From NCBI RefSeq assembly GCF_022848905.1, contig NZ_JAFIRA010000007.1, positions 1 to 64,000 of the forward strand: a stretch of DNA of 64,000 nt, read 5' to 3'. The stretch comes from Thermostichus vulcanus str. 'Rupite' (GTDB lineage: Bacteria; Cyanobacteriota; Cyanobacteriia; Thermostichales; Thermostichaceae). The notes under the pieces were generated by a model, which did no database searches, was not told the origin of the DNA, and saw only the letters and a program-made list of their open reading frames with translations. This document shows positions 7,800 to 17,238 of the stretch, in pieces. Position 1 is the first letter of the stretch; each line of letters opens with the position of its first letter. Made by a program: the position numbers and the translations under genes.

Positions 7800-8594
7800 G
7801 GCTTTGTTGCATAAATGGAAAGGAGCCAGGTTTGTCTTGAGGCAACCTTGGTCTTAAGCTTCAACCTTATAGCTATCGGGCTTGACGATCTGAATCATGC
7901 GGTTGAGCGCAGCGCATTTGATAAACAACTCCACCGCTTGATTTTCAAATTTACGGGCATCGAGATTGCCTCCAAAGATCGTTTTGAGTCGAAACATAGT
8001 GGTTTCAGCAATCGAGCGACGATGATAACCAGACTCTCGTTTCCAGTGTTTGCGTCCATGCTTACGAATCGAGCGCAGGTTCTGGTCGCGTGGATGCGCC
8101 TTGCCTTTGCGATTGCCATTTGGCGGGTCTTCCACTCTCCTTCGCCATACACTTTCACCCCCGTTGAATCCACCACCACGTGGCGAGCACCCTCCTTCGG
8201 CATCACTGGCAGTTCAACCGAGAGTTGCCCCAATCGTCGCGATAAGGTGCTGTGGTCTGGCACAGGTAAATCAACCCCCATCAACTCAAAAATTGATTCC
8301 ACGAAGCCTTGGCATTGCCGTCCCGCTAGCCGATACACGGCTTTCAGCGTCGCCATCGTCAGGATTGCCAAATCGCTGTAAAAGATGGAGGCTCCAGGCT
8401 TGCCGCTTAAGTCCTCAACAGTCCATGCTTCTAGCACGGACTCCTCAACCCAGAAGGTGAGGCTTCCCCTCTGCTTCAATCCAGCGTTATACTCAGGCCA
8501 GTTGCGGATGCAGTATTGAGGTTTCATGGCATGGTTTTGGTGGAAACTTACCATGTCTCTACTCTTCCACAACACCTCTTCATGCAACAACGCC
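7800..8594 (-). mobile_element. IS5-family (IS903-like) element, internally deleted
   Basis: The left end reads GGCTTTGTTGCATAAAT and the right end, read inward, GGCGTTGTTGCATGAAG, forming an imperfect terminal inverted repeat of the IS903 type. The element is 795 bp against roughly 1050 bp for full-length relatives and contains one damaged transposase gene on the minus strand. It lies between thyX and a small membrane-protein gene. Without an intact transposase it could move only if a related element supplied the enzyme. Confidence 0.85.
7854..8527 (-). pseudogene. IS5-family transposase, internal deletion and frameshift
   Basis: The start is taken as the ATG at 8527 (MKPQYCIRNW). The first part matches IS903-type transposases up to GEGEWKTRQ, including the first catalytic aspartate region (VVVDSTGVKVYG). 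The frame then jumps directly to the C-terminal region (KHGRKHWKRESGYHRRS...KPDSYKVEA), which is read in a different frame and ends at 7854. Roughly 110 residues of the catalytic core, with the second catalytic aspartate, are absent. The product cannot be an active transposase. Confidence 0.85.
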
Positions 8595-8623
8595 ACTCAA
8601 ATCTAAAAACAGGAGGGGGAAGC

Positions 8624-9049
8624 ATGAGTTGGGATAGTCTCTTAATGCAGAAAACCAAGCGAGTGCTAGTCACCCTCGCAATCATCATCTGTCTCGGTCA
8701 AATTGCTGGATACTTGGTTGACATATTGGGCAACTATTTATTTGGAAATGATTTTTCAGGATATAGTTGGAGATCTGATGAAGAAAGCTGGCTCCGCCCA
8801 ACAGTGTACTGGGGATTCGGAGGTCTTTCCCTCACCTTTGCCATTCAACTACACCGAAGATTTACAATCTTTGCAAACGGTCTAGGAATTGCTGGTGTCT
8901 ATTTGATGCTTTACGGGAACCGTGGAGGCTGGTATGAACGTGGATTTGTTGTGCAGAAGTTAATTTTATCCATCCTGACACTTGTTGTCTTGGCTTTGCT
9001 GTCAAACCGACTTGCTTCTTCTCATCAAAACTCTTCCGCTGAAGACTAA
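8624..9049 (+). CDS. Small membrane protein of unknown function
   Basis: The 141-residue product has about four hydrophobic segments (VLVTLAIIICLGQIAGYLVDI, a central WGFGGLSLTFAI region, IAGVYLMLYG and LILSILTLVVLALL). No family is recognised. I start at the ATG at 8624 because AGGAGGGGG precedes it; the frame continues upstream into the IS, which is not original coding sequence. The IS target duplication ends only 7 bases before that ribosome site, so the gene's native promoter may have been displaced. Confidence 0.6.
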   Translation: MSWDSLLMQKTKRVLVTLAIIICLGQIAGYLVDILGNYLFGNDFSGYSWRSDEESWLRPTVYWGFGGLSLTFAIQLHRRFTIFANGLGIAGVYLMLYGNRGGWYERGFVVQKLILSILTLVVLALLSNRLASSHQNSSAED

Positions 9050-9190
9050 CGTATTTCGTTGCTAAGTAGGTGTGCTTAAGTAAACGTAGTCCTGAATTAC
9101 TGAAGGCCTTACTGTGCCATGGTCAGTACGCTGATGATTTAGGACCACCCACTTACATCGCATTTCTCACCTTTTGCTAAGTTGGCTCTA

Positions 9191-9973
9191 ATGGATCCCA
9201 AAGCTTATGAGCAAATGGCCAAGCTGGAAGACGAACACTGGTGGTTCGTGGGCCGTCGCCGTATTTTCAGTCGAGTGATCGAGACCCTTGCTTTACCTTC
9301 TCCCGCACATATTTTGGAAGCCGGATGCGGTAGTGGCGGCAACTTGAAGATGTTGTCCCAATTTGGCAAAGTTTGGGGCATGGAAAAAAGTGAGTTTGCA
9401 CGTCCTCTCGCGCAAGCACGTCAGATTGGCATCGTTGCAGAAGGGGAATTGCCGGATCGGATCCCGTTTGAGGGTCAACAGTTTGATTTGATCGCTCTGC
9501 TGGATGTACTGGAACATTTAGAGCAAGATAGAGAGTCTCTAAAAGCCCTGAAATCGAGGTTGACTTCAACGGGCTATTTGCTTGTAACCGTTCCTGCTTA
9601 CCCATGGTTATGGAGTTCTCATGATGAACTCAACCATCACAAACGCCGTTACACTCGTCCCCAGCTTTTGGCGACACTTGAGCATTCTGACTTAGAAGTT
9701 CACACGCTTTGTTATTTCAACAGCGTCCTTTTTCCCCTGATCGCAGGGATCCGCTTGTTCCGGAAAATAGTTCGTCTTCCGGAAAGCCAAGACCTGAAAA
9801 TGCCATCTCCTTGGTTAAATCAACTGTTAACAAGTATTTTCTCGGCGGAAGCCTATCTGATACCGAGATTTGCATTACCCTTTGGCTTATCTTTGTTGGC
9901 AGTAGCTAGCCCTGTAAGAATGGCCTTCTCACAACATTTAATATCGGAAGCTTCCTCAATCCCTCATAACTGA
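9191..9973 (+). CDS. Class I SAM-dependent methyltransferase
   Basis: The 260-residue protein has the SAM-binding motif I as ILEAGCGSGGNL (about residues 41-52) and the post-motif LIALLDVLEHL near residue 98, as in the Methyltransf_11/UbiE-like group. The N-terminal AYEQMAKLEDEHWWFVGRR is characteristic of methyltransferases found in polysaccharide and lipid gene clusters. The C-terminal third contains hydrophobic stretches that might associate with membrane. The substrate cannot be told. The ATG at 9191 is preferred over a TTG three codons upstream. It stands alone, with intergenic DNA on both sides. Confidence 0.8.
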   Translation: MDPKAYEQMAKLEDEHWWFVGRRRIFSRVIETLALPSPAHILEAGCGSGGNLKMLSQFGKVWGMEKSEFARPLAQARQIGIVAEGELPDRIPFEGQQFDLIALLDVLEHLEQDRESLKALKSRLTSTGYLLVTVPAYPWLWSSHDELNHHKRRYTRPQLLATLEHSDLEVHTLCYFNSVLFPLIAGIRLFRKIVRLPESQDLKMPSPWLNQLLTSIFSAEAYLIPRFALPFGLSLLAVASPVRMAFSQHLISEASSIPHN

Positions 9974-10088
9974 ATTTGGGAAAGCCTAACCCAGCCAAAT
10001 CTCAACGTTGAGATCTGTGATTTCGATGAGCCAAATGTTCCAGAAGTATTGTAGGCTGTGCTAACAGTAAGCTAGCCGGTGCAAAGAC

Positions 10089-10700
10089 ATGGGATCCTCG
10101 GTTGTCAAGGTTCATTTGCCCAGTCGAATCAGATCTATCTGGAATAGCCCAGGCTCCACGGTCTTTAAGGCAGCAGCGTTGGCGACCCTAACTGCGTGTG
10201 GTGCTGCTGTTGGCTTGGCTCCGATTCTTTTCCCAGCTCCACTGGTGGGCTTACGGTTTTTTAATGATGCGAATCAGCCCATTATTCAACCAGAAGCACC
10301 TGGATTGTTGAGGTTTTCTAACATCGGGAATCCTGTGCGTTTGACGGTGCCGGAAACTCAACCTTCCCAGCGGGTGGTATTTACCCTCCTCAACGAAGAT
10401 GAACTGCTCAACCAAGGGCCTATTACAGAGCAAACCACCGAGCGTAGCGTTCCCATCACCTTTCAAGTGGATCCTGCTTCCACCGCAGTCCCCGGTAGAG
10501 ATTATGTTCCTTTTAGCACCGAACTCACGGTTCCTGCGGGGCAAAGTCGGGCCACTCTGGTGATTGAGCTGATCAACAATCTGAACCCTGTGGGAGATCG
10601 GACGCTGATTTTGAACTTGCTTGAGCTGCCTGTTGGGGATCCCTACTCGGGTGCTCCCTGTTGTACAACGGCTATTCTCACCATTCGGGATGCAAACTAG
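10089..10700 (+). CDS. Secreted protein with a Calx-beta-like repeat
   Basis: The 203-residue protein has a hydrophobic N-terminal segment (about residues 25-50, ALATLTACGAAVGLAPILF) consistent with a signal anchor. The C-terminal half has the Calx-beta signature: a PGRDYVPFSTELTVPAGQS stretch followed by a strand like ATLVIELINNLNPVGDRTL. Calx-beta repeats occur in extracellular adhesion proteins; usually several are present, whereas here only one is clear. A function at the cell surface is inferred, nothing more specific. It precedes tRNA-Phe by about 90 bases. Confidence 0.6.
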   Translation: MGSSVVKVHLPSRIRSIWNSPGSTVFKAAALATLTACGAAVGLAPILFPAPLVGLRFFNDANQPIIQPEAPGLLRFSNIGNPVRLTVPETQPSQRVVFTLLNEDELLNQGPITEQTTERSVPITFQVDPASTAVPGRDYVPFSTELTVPAGQSRATLVIELINNLNPVGDRTLILNLLELPVGDPYSGAPCCTTAILTIRDAN

Positions 10701-10729
10701 TGATCAATCTAAAGCGGGGTTGTGACCAG

Positions 10730-10759
10730 TTGCAGAAGGTCTTCCTGGGATCGTAAGAT
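10730..10759 (+). promoter_or_regulatory. Probable promoter of tRNA-Phe
   Basis: TTGCAG (10730-10735) and TAAGAT (10754-10759) are separated by 18 bases and lie 32 bases upstream of the tRNA, matching a housekeeping sigma promoter. Confidence 0.45.
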
Positions 10760-10791
10760 GGAAAGTCCAAACACATAAGCGGGAGTTCTTA

Positions 10792-10864
<73 letters not shown>

Positions 10865-11039
10865 TCGAATACAACCTTGATTCCGATCTCAGCGGTGGGT
10901 ATCCTTCCGGGATCTGGGTCAGTGGGCCTTGGGGTTGGTGGGTGCAGCAGTGGCCATCATCACCCTGAGCGATGGACTGTCGTCCTAGGTGCCTCACCCC
11001 TCCGCTGGTTATGCCTTTTTCTCTGGTCACCCCCAGCGA

Positions 11040-11208
11040 AGAATAGGTAACAGAGATGGGCAGCAGGGCGGCCACCTCGGGGTCATCGTGGCGCACCCCC
11101 AGCACCTCCCCGCCGTTGGCCAGAACGCGGGCGGTAATCTCGTCGAGCACCTCATAGCTCTGACCGCTGCTTCCCTCGGCTAGGGTCAGGGATCCCGTGT
11201 CAACACCT
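11040..11208 (-). pseudogene. C-terminal remnant resembling release-factor-like (baeRF) proteins
   Basis: Only about 55 residues look protein-like: SSGQSYEVLDEITARVL followed by ANGGEVLGVRHDDPEVAALLP. This pattern (a D-E helix, then GGEV.AVR..D.P) resembles the C-terminus of eRF1-domain baeRF proteins. The frame continues past the expected stop into unrelated sequence and no body of the gene is found upstream. Assignment rests on recollection of the family motif and is tentative. Confidence 0.35.
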
Positions 11209-11304
11209 GACCGGGCAAGGATCGCAGAATACGGAATAAACGGAATAGACTGCCTCCACCACGTTTCCGGCAGAGCTGGGTAGAGATCAGTATGCGGGAG
11301 CACC

Positions 11305-11580
11305 TTAGCCCAACACCCAGAGCATGAAGGCGACTCCTAGGGTGACAGCACCAAACAGAGCATAGCTTACCTGGCGTAGGGGCTTCAGTTGCATCGCATG
11401 TAAGGTTTTCAGCCAGCCTAACCCCAAAGATTCCACGAAGCGATCCAGTACTGTTTGCATCGGGTAGGCGTAAACCGATTCGCTTTCTTTGAAGTTCACC
11501 AGCAGAATCAGCAGCGTGGCATAGCCCCAAAGGCTGCCCCAGAGCACAGCACTCAATCCGATTAAGATTGGCTCGAGCAT
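11305..11580 (-). CDS. Small two- to three-segment membrane protein, unknown
   Basis: A 91-residue protein from the ATG at 11580, which has GGGAGA upstream. A hydrophobic segment (LIGLSAVLWGSLWGYATLLILL) is followed by a polar central part with VLDRFVESLGLGWLKTL and a C-terminal hydrophobic segment (YALFGAVTLGVAFMLWVL). This looks like a conserved cyanobacterial membrane protein but I cannot name the family. It lies between the release-factor-like remnant and the divergent TM2 gene. Confidence 0.55.
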   Translation of the reverse strand: MLEPILIGLSAVLWGSLWGYATLLILLVNFKESESVYAYPMQTVLDRFVESLGLGWLKTLHAMQLKPLRQVSYALFGAVTLGVAFMLWVLG

Positions 11581-11831
11581 TGATCTCCCCATGCCTTCCC
11601 ATGCCCCAGTCACTGCTGACCCGCCCGGAAATGAATGAGATCTCATTTTCCAATCCTTTTCCCGGTTGGAGCTACTTTACTCTTGATCCCTTGTCTTGAT
11701 CAGATTCAGATCTCTTGTTCAGGGTGCAGGGATCCCAGTCCAGTGCCGGTTGCTGAACAGGGGATCAGGCTCTCCAGCTCCCCTTTGCCCCAGGAAATGG
11801 CAGACTAAAGGTATGTCCGGTCAACGCCACT

Positions 11832-12380
11832 ATGAGTTCCCGTTACTTGGTTCCGATTACCCCCAAATCCACCGGTGCAGCCTATGCCCTTTGGTGTTTG
11901 GGTTTCTTTGGAGCTTGTGGCATCCACCGTCTCTACGCGGGCAAGACCGGTACGGGCGTTCTCTGGTTGCTCACCTTTGGGCTATTGGGCATTGGCCAGC
12001 TGATCGACCTGTTTTTGATCCCAGGGATGGTGGAAGACTACAACTTCAGGCAAGCGGTTCTCCTCGGTCAGGGATCCCAGCTTCCCCAGACCAGACTGGA
12101 ACCCCCAACCCAGACAACACCCCCCTCCCTTCCTCCGGAACTCCTGAAGGGGCAAGCTTTGATGCGAGAGATCTTGCGGCTGGCCCAACAGCGTCAAGGC
12201 ATCCTCACGCTCTCGGAAATTGCCATCGACTTGCCTGCTGATTTTGATGAGATTGAGCGAGCACTGCAGGAACTGAGTCGCCGTGGCATGGCTTTCCCGG
12301 AGAACAATCGGATTACCGGGGCGGTGGAATATCAGTTTGTTCACTTGCTTCCCCGTTCGCCAGATCAACCCTTCAACTGA
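11832..12380 (+). CDS. TM2 domain protein with C-terminal helical domain
   Basis: The 182-residue protein begins with a TM2 domain: two membrane segments around a conserved turn (ALWCLGFFGACGIHRLYAGKTG then LLTFGLLGIGQLIDLFLIPGMV, about residues 18-70). A proline-rich linker follows, then a roughly 75-residue domain (LMREILRLAQQRQGILTLSEIA...) whose helix pattern suggests a winged helix. TM2 proteins have no settled biochemical role. The TM2 call is confident and the winged-helix suggestion is weak. Confidence 0.8.
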   Translation: MSSRYLVPITPKSTGAAYALWCLGFFGACGIHRLYAGKTGTGVLWLLTFGLLGIGQLIDLFLIPGMVEDYNFRQAVLLGQGSQLPQTRLEPPTQTTPPSLPPELLKGQALMREILRLAQQRQGILTLSEIAIDLPADFDEIERALQELSRRGMAFPENNRITGAVEYQFVHLLPRSPDQPFN

Positions 12381-12391
12381 AGGAACCAAGG

Positions 12392-12838
12392 TTGTGGCCG
12401 TTGGCCATCTTGAGGCGAGCCGCAAACCCAGAGGCAATCTTGAGGCAGGTGGCGGGTGAGATTCAGAAGTTATCTGGTGGGCAGGAGCGGACAAACCTGG
12501 CAACCTACACCTACCTGCTAGGTGGATTACGCTTTAACAAGGAGGTATTGCGGCAACTGTTGCGGGAGGACGTGATGCGGGAATCGGTGACTGACCAAGC
12601 CTTGGTAGAAGTAAAGTAAGCAACTGGGGCTGGCCGAGGGACTCAGTCAAGGGATCCAACAGGGGGAATCTGAACTCGTAATCCACCAATTGCAGCGAAA
12701 GCTAGGAGAAATCCCCTTAGCTTAGAGTTGCAGATCCAGATTCGCTCCTTGTCGGTGGAGCAGTTGGAAGTGCTGGCGGAAGCGCTCTTGGATTTTGGAT
12801 CCCTGGGGGATCTCATTGATTGGCTGGAGGACATCTGA
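12392..12838 (+). pseudogene. Decayed Rpn-family/DUF4351 nuclease gene (C-terminal half)
   Basis: Three pieces in different frames make up the tail of an Rpn-type recombination-promoting nuclease. The first is at 12392-12619 (SGGQERTNLATYTYLLGGLRF then VLRQLLREDVMRES). The second is at about 12622-12724 (QLGLAEGLSQGIQQGESELV, ending in an early stop). The third is at about 12726-12838 (RSLSVEQLEVLAEALLDFGS then LGDLIDWLEDI). The last matches the DUF4351 C-terminus common in cyanobacteria. The N-terminal PD-(D/E)XK catalytic domain is absent, so this is a relic. Confidence 0.75.
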
Positions 12839-13025
12839 TTCGATGCGGTTTGGATGTAGCTTGAATGTAGAAGAGGGAGCTAAGGATTAATCCTTTTCCC
12901 CTGGTTTTTCTAACTCCGTGTCAATAAGTCCTGAAGAATACGGTTGCTGAGGGTAGAAGTGCCGGTGCTACGATAACGACAGCTTGCCGTCAGGCGTTGG
13001 CTACGGACGAGTTCAACTCCAATCT

Positions 13026-14024
13026 GTGGTTCGCTCTGCCCCCCTTCTCCCTCCCTCCCCCCTGGCTCCGATCTCGGATAGCAACCGCCTCAAGATCTTC
13101 TCGGGTAGTGCCAACCCAGCTCTAGCTCAGGAGGTGGCGCGCTACTTGGGTATGGATCTTGGCCCGATGGTGCAAAAACGCTTTGCCGATGGCGAGCTCT
13201 ATATCCAGATTCAAGAGTCGATTCGGGGTGCAGATGTTTACTTGGTGCAGCCCACCTGCCGTCCTGTCAACGATCACCTGATGGAATTGTTGGTGATCAT
13301 CGATGCCTGCCGCCGCGCTTCTGCCCGACAAATCACCGCAGTCCTGCCCTACTATGGCTATGCTCGTGCCGATCGGAAAACGGCAGGGCGTGAAGCGATC
13401 ACCGCCAAACTGGTGGCCAACATGATCACCCAAGCAGGGGCGCATCGGGTGCTGGCTATGGATCTGCACTCAGCCCAAATCCAAGGGTACTTCGACATCC
13501 CTCTGGATCACGTTTATGCTCAACCGGTGTTGCAAGCTTATTTGAAAGAGAAGGGGATTCTGAACGAAGAGATCGTAGTGGTTTCACCGGATGTGGGAGG
13601 GGTAGCCCGTGCCCGTGCCTTTGCCAAGAAACTTAAGGAAGCCCCCCTAGCGATCATCGATAAGCGGCGGCAGGCCCACAACGATGTAGAAGTCATGAAT
13701 TTAATCGGAGATGTGCGGGACAAAATAGCCATCCTTGTGGACGATATGATCGACACAGCAGGCACCATTTCGGAAGGGGCAAAACTCTTGCGCAAGCTGG
13801 GAGCCAAGGCTGTCTATGCCTGCGCCATCCATCCTGTTTTCTCCGAGCCTGCCATTCAGCGCCTTCGGGGCGGGTTGTTTGAAGAAGTGATCGTCACCAA
13901 CACCATCCCTGTCCCTGCAGAACAGCGTTTTCCAGAATTGACCATCTTGTCGGTAGCCAACGTGCTAGGGGAAGCAATTTGGCGTATCCACGAAGACAGC
14001 TCTGTCAGCAGCATGTTTCACTAA
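13026..14024 (+). CDS. prs: Ribose-phosphate pyrophosphokinase
   Basis: This enzyme makes phosphoribosyl pyrophosphate from ribose 5-phosphate and ATP for purine, pyrimidine, histidine and tryptophan synthesis. The sequence is highly conserved: FSGSANPALAQEVARYLG, the flexible-loop segment GYARADRKTAGREAI, and the PRPP-binding loop ILVDDMIDTAGTI. I choose the GTG at 13026 (MVRSAPLLPP...), which matches cyanobacterial homologues beginning M.RSA and gives 332 residues; a TTG at 12984 is possible but would add an unusual extension. No strong ribosome site is visible for either. Confidence 0.93.
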   Translation: MVRSAPLLPPSPLAPISDSNRLKIFSGSANPALAQEVARYLGMDLGPMVQKRFADGELYIQIQESIRGADVYLVQPTCRPVNDHLMELLVIIDACRRASARQITAVLPYYGYARADRKTAGREAITAKLVANMITQAGAHRVLAMDLHSAQIQGYFDIPLDHVYAQPVLQAYLKEKGILNEEIVVVSPDVGGVARARAFAKKLKEAPLAIIDKRRQAHNDVEVMNLIGDVRDKIAILVDDMIDTAGTISEGAKLLRKLGAKAVYACAIHPVFSEPAIQRLRGGLFEEVIVTNTIPVPAEQRFPELTILSVANVLGEAIWRIHEDSSVSSMFH

Positions 14025-14151
14025 ATTTTCATTAGAATTGAGTGAGTACAGAACTGATATGCCCGTAAAGGATCCCCGTAGCTGTGGAGCCCTACCAGTC
14101 GGTTTGGATGTGATGGGTTGGATTGAGCTAACCCCCTAGTCAGGTTTTCTC

Positions 14152-17100
14152 ATGTCACCTCCTATTTCTCGCTTGCCAGGATCCCGTGTCAATGGCTTGG
14201 TTTCTCAACAGACCACTCCTGTTGAAGAGTGGACTGCTGATACCAGCTCTGAGGCTGAATCGACCTCACCGCTGTACCCATTGTTACAGCTGTTGGGGCG
14301 CCTGCTAAAGGTTCCTTGGGTCTATCTGGCACTTGACCCGCTAAGCTGTGAACCCCACTCCCTCTCAGCTTCAGAGGGGATCCTTTATCGAGATCCGCAG
14401 CTCCTGCCCACTTGGGAGCGGCTTGGCTCCGATCCCTATCCAGCTTCAGAACAATGGGCCTTTCATCAAGCATTTCCCTTGCAAGATGACCAGGGATCCC
14501 GCCTAGCGGATCTGCACTTATTCGACTACCGCCCCCGCCAACTGAGTCCTTCTGAACAGGAGCAGGTGTCTCTGATTACCCTCAGCTTGAGGGGAATACT
14601 CATCCAAATCCAAGAGCACCGGCAAATCCAAGCCCATCTCCAGACACAAGTACAAGACAGCCAAAACAGTGCCACCCGCTACCGACAGATCTTCGAAAAC
14701 GCCATCGAAGGTATTTTTCAAACCACCCCAGACGGCAAACATTTGGTTGCCAACCCAGCCTTGGCTCACCTTTTTGGGTACGACTCACCAGAAGATCTGA
14801 TGCACAATGTCTCAGACATTGGTAGCCAGATCTATGCCGATCCGGATCGTCGTGAAGAGTTTGTCCAGCGAATGCTGACAGAAGGCCAAGTGGTGGATTT
14901 TGAACATCAGGTGTGTCGCAAAGATGGAAAACTCATCTGGGTTTCTCTCAATGCTCGCACCATTTATAACGAACAAGGGGAGCCTCTTTATTTTGAAGGA
15001 TTTGTTACCGACATCACAGCAGCTCATCAGTTGAAAGAACGGCAGCGGCAATCGGAAGAAGCCTTGCGGGAGAGCGAGTTTCGCTTTTTACAACTGGCAG
15101 CAAATACCCAACAATTATTTTGGATCACGACGGTTTACAGCAAAGAGCTCATCTACGTCAGCCCTGCTTGTGAAAGGATTTGGGGTCGTTCTGTTGAAGA
15201 GTGCTACGCCAATCCCCAAGCCTGGATCCGTCAAATTCACCCTGACGATCGCTGGTTGTTTCCATCTATACTGAAGGCTCAATCGGAAGGTCAGCAAACA
15301 GATGTTACCTTTCGTGTTATTCGTACTGACGGTAAAATAATTTGGCTGCGGGAACGCAGCTTTCCCATTCGAGATAAAAACGGAAAAGTCTACCGAGTAG
15401 CAGGCATTGCCGAAGACATTACAGAATCCAAGCAACTGGAAGCAGAGCGTCATCAGATCGAGCAAGCTTGGCAACAAAGTGCCAAACATTTTCGGCAAAT
15501 CTTTCAATTGGCTCCCAATGGCATTGCTCTTGTAGATTTGCAGGGGCGGTTTATTCAGGTCAATGATGCTTTTGCCGAGATTGTTGGATATAACCCCGAA
15601 GAACTCAAAGGACGACAGCAGCTCGATATCCTTTACCCTGAAGATGTTATTCAGCTCTTAGAAGCCAATGAAGCTCTCCTGACTGGGAAAGTCACGGTTA
15701 GCCAGCGGCAAATTCGCTGTACCCATCGTTCAGGTCAGATTATTCATCTGCTCTTTCGGGTTACTCTCCTAACCGATGAAGCAAGCAACCCCACTGAATT
15801 TCTAGTGCAAGTCATCGACATCAGTGCCCGTGTTGAAGCAGAACGTGCCCTGAAGGAGAGCGAAGAACGGTTTCGACAAACCTTTGAGTTGGCGCCCATC
15901 GCCAAAGCCATGACCAATCTCAAGGGGGAATACCTACAGATCAACTCTGCTTTCACCCAAACCCTAGGTTACACCCTGGCTGATCTTCAGGGTAAAACCA
16001 TCCTTGACATCACCCATCCTGATGATGTGGCGGCCACAGTTGAGAATGTCAACCGGCTCTTGACTGGAGCAGCCCATCAGTGTGAACAGGAAAAACGCTA
16101 TTTTCACAAGAATGGTCAGGTTATCCATGCGATTCTCCGCATCACTCTTGTGCGGACAGACCAAGGGGATCCCAGTTACTTTCTCAGCCAAATCCTCGAC
16201 ATTACCGAACGAAAACAGGCGGAAGCAGCCCTCCGTCAAAGCGAGCTGAGTTTACGGGGCATCTTCGAGCAGAGTGCCCTCGGCATTTCTATTGCTGATC
16301 AACGAGGCCACTACGTGAAGGTCAATCCTGCCTTGGAAGAGATGCTGGGCTACAGCGCTGCCGAATTGGCCAGTATGAGCTTTTGTGACTTCACCCATCC
16401 TGAAGATGTCTCCCAGAATTGGCAGCTGTTTCAGGAAATTTGGAATGGTCAACGGGATCATTATCGTCTGGAAAAACGCTACATTCACCGCAACGGGCAA
16501 ATCTTCTGGTGTCGACTGGCGGTGTCTGCTGTGCGGGACGCCGATGGCAAGAACCTTTTCACCATTGGCATCTCTGAAGATATCACCGAAGAAAAGCGAG
16601 CCGAACTGCAAATTCAGGCGGCCCTCCAAGAAAAAGAGATTTTGCTACGGGAGATTCATCACCGCGTCAAAAACAACCTTCAGATCATCTCCAGCCTATT
16701 GCGCCTACAGGCTGACCAGATCAAAAGCCGGAAGTATGCCCGTGTGTTTAGGGATGCCGGCAGTCGTATTCAAGCCATGTCCCTTATCCATGAGGGATTG
16801 TACCAATCCAACAATCTGGCTGCTGTCGATTTGACCCAGTACCTACACAACTTAATCTCCAATCTCTTTCACTCCTACGGGGTGAACCCGGAGAGCATTC
16901 GCGCCAGCATTCGGGCTGAAGGGATCCGCCTCAGCATTGATGAGGCCGTTCTGTGTGGCCTGATCATCAACGAGCTGGTGACCAACAGTCTCAAATACGC
17001 CTTTCCGAAAGGCCGTAGCGGCGAAATCCACGTCCACTTCAGCCAGACTCGCAAATTCACACAACTGCGGGTCTCTGACGATGGCATTGGTCTGCCGCCG

Positions 17101-17238
17101 GACTTTGATTTCAAGGAAACTCAATCTTTGGGTTTACAACTGGTTGCAACCCTTACCGAACAGCTGGAGGGCAAGATAGAATCAAAAAACAAAACTGGTA
17201 CAACCTTCATCATTACCTTCCCGAGGATCGAATCTTGA
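14152..17238 (+). CDS. Multi-PAS sensor histidine kinase (HisKA_2 type)
   Basis: A 1028-residue, probably cytoplasmic kinase with no evident membrane segments. After a roughly 165-residue N-terminal region that could be a degenerate GAF domain, five PAS/PAC units follow (starting near residues 180, 310, 445, 570 and 700), each ending in a DIT/DIS-type PAC motif. The kinase core is HisKA_2, with REIHHRVKNN at 833-842 (phosphorylated His about 836), and a HATPase with NELVTNSLKYAF and DGIGLP boxes. This His-box type also occurs in light-sensing PAS kinases, but I see no GXNCRFLQ flavin-binding motif in any PAS. The response regulator gene overlaps its stop. Confidence 0.9.
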   Translation: MSPPISRLPGSRVNGLVSQQTTPVEEWTADTSSEAESTSPLYPLLQLLGRLLKVPWVYLALDPLSCEPHSLSASEGILYRDPQLLPTWERLGSDPYPASEQWAFHQAFPLQDDQGSRLADLHLFDYRPRQLSPSEQEQVSLITLSLRGILIQIQEHRQIQAHLQTQVQDSQNSATRYRQIFENAIEGIFQTTPDGKHLVANPALAHLFGYDSPEDLMHNVSDIGSQIYADPDRREEFVQRMLTEGQVVDFEHQVCRKDGKLIWVSLNARTIYNEQGEPLYFEGFVTDITAAHQLKERQRQSEEALRESEFRFLQLAANTQQLFWITTVYSKELIYVSPACERIWGRSVEECYANPQAWIRQIHPDDRWLFPSILKAQSEGQQTDVTFRVIRTDGKIIWLRERSFPIRDKNGKVYRVAGIAEDITESKQLEAERHQIEQAWQQSAKHFRQIFQLAPNGIALVDLQGRFIQVNDAFAEIVGYNPEELKGRQQLDILYPEDVIQLLEANEALLTGKVTVSQRQIRCTHRSGQIIHLLFRVTLLTDEASNPTEFLVQVIDISARVEAERALKESEERFRQTFELAPIAKAMTNLKGEYLQINSAFTQTLGYTLADLQGKTILDITHPDDVAATVENVNRLLTGAAHQCEQEKRYFHKNGQVIHAILRITLVRTDQGDPSYFLSQILDITERKQAEAALRQSELSLRGIFEQSALGISIADQRGHYVKVNPALEEMLGYSAAELASMSFCDFTHPEDVSQNWQLFQEIWNGQRDHYRLEKRYIHRNGQIFWCRLAVSAVRDADGKNLFTIGISEDITEEKRAELQIQAALQEKEILLREIHHRVKNNLQIISSLLRLQADQIKSRKYARVFRDAGSRIQAMSLIHEGLYQSNNLAAVDLTQYLHNLISNLFHSYGVNPESIRASIRAEGIRLSIDEAVLCGLIINELVTNSLKYAFPKGRSGEIHVHFSQTRKFTQLRVSDDGIGLPPDFDFKETQSLGLQLVATLTEQLEGKIESKNKTGTTFIITFPRIES

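Larger units (their letters stand above)
7791..8603. repeat. 9-bp target-site duplication flanking the IS
   Basis: The sequence ACTCAAATC occurs at 7791-7799 and again at 8595-8603, exactly bordering the inverted-repeat ends of the IS. A 9-bp duplication is typical of the IS903 branch of the IS5 family. The perfect match shows that both element ends are original and that insertion is fairly recent. Confidence 0.9.
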
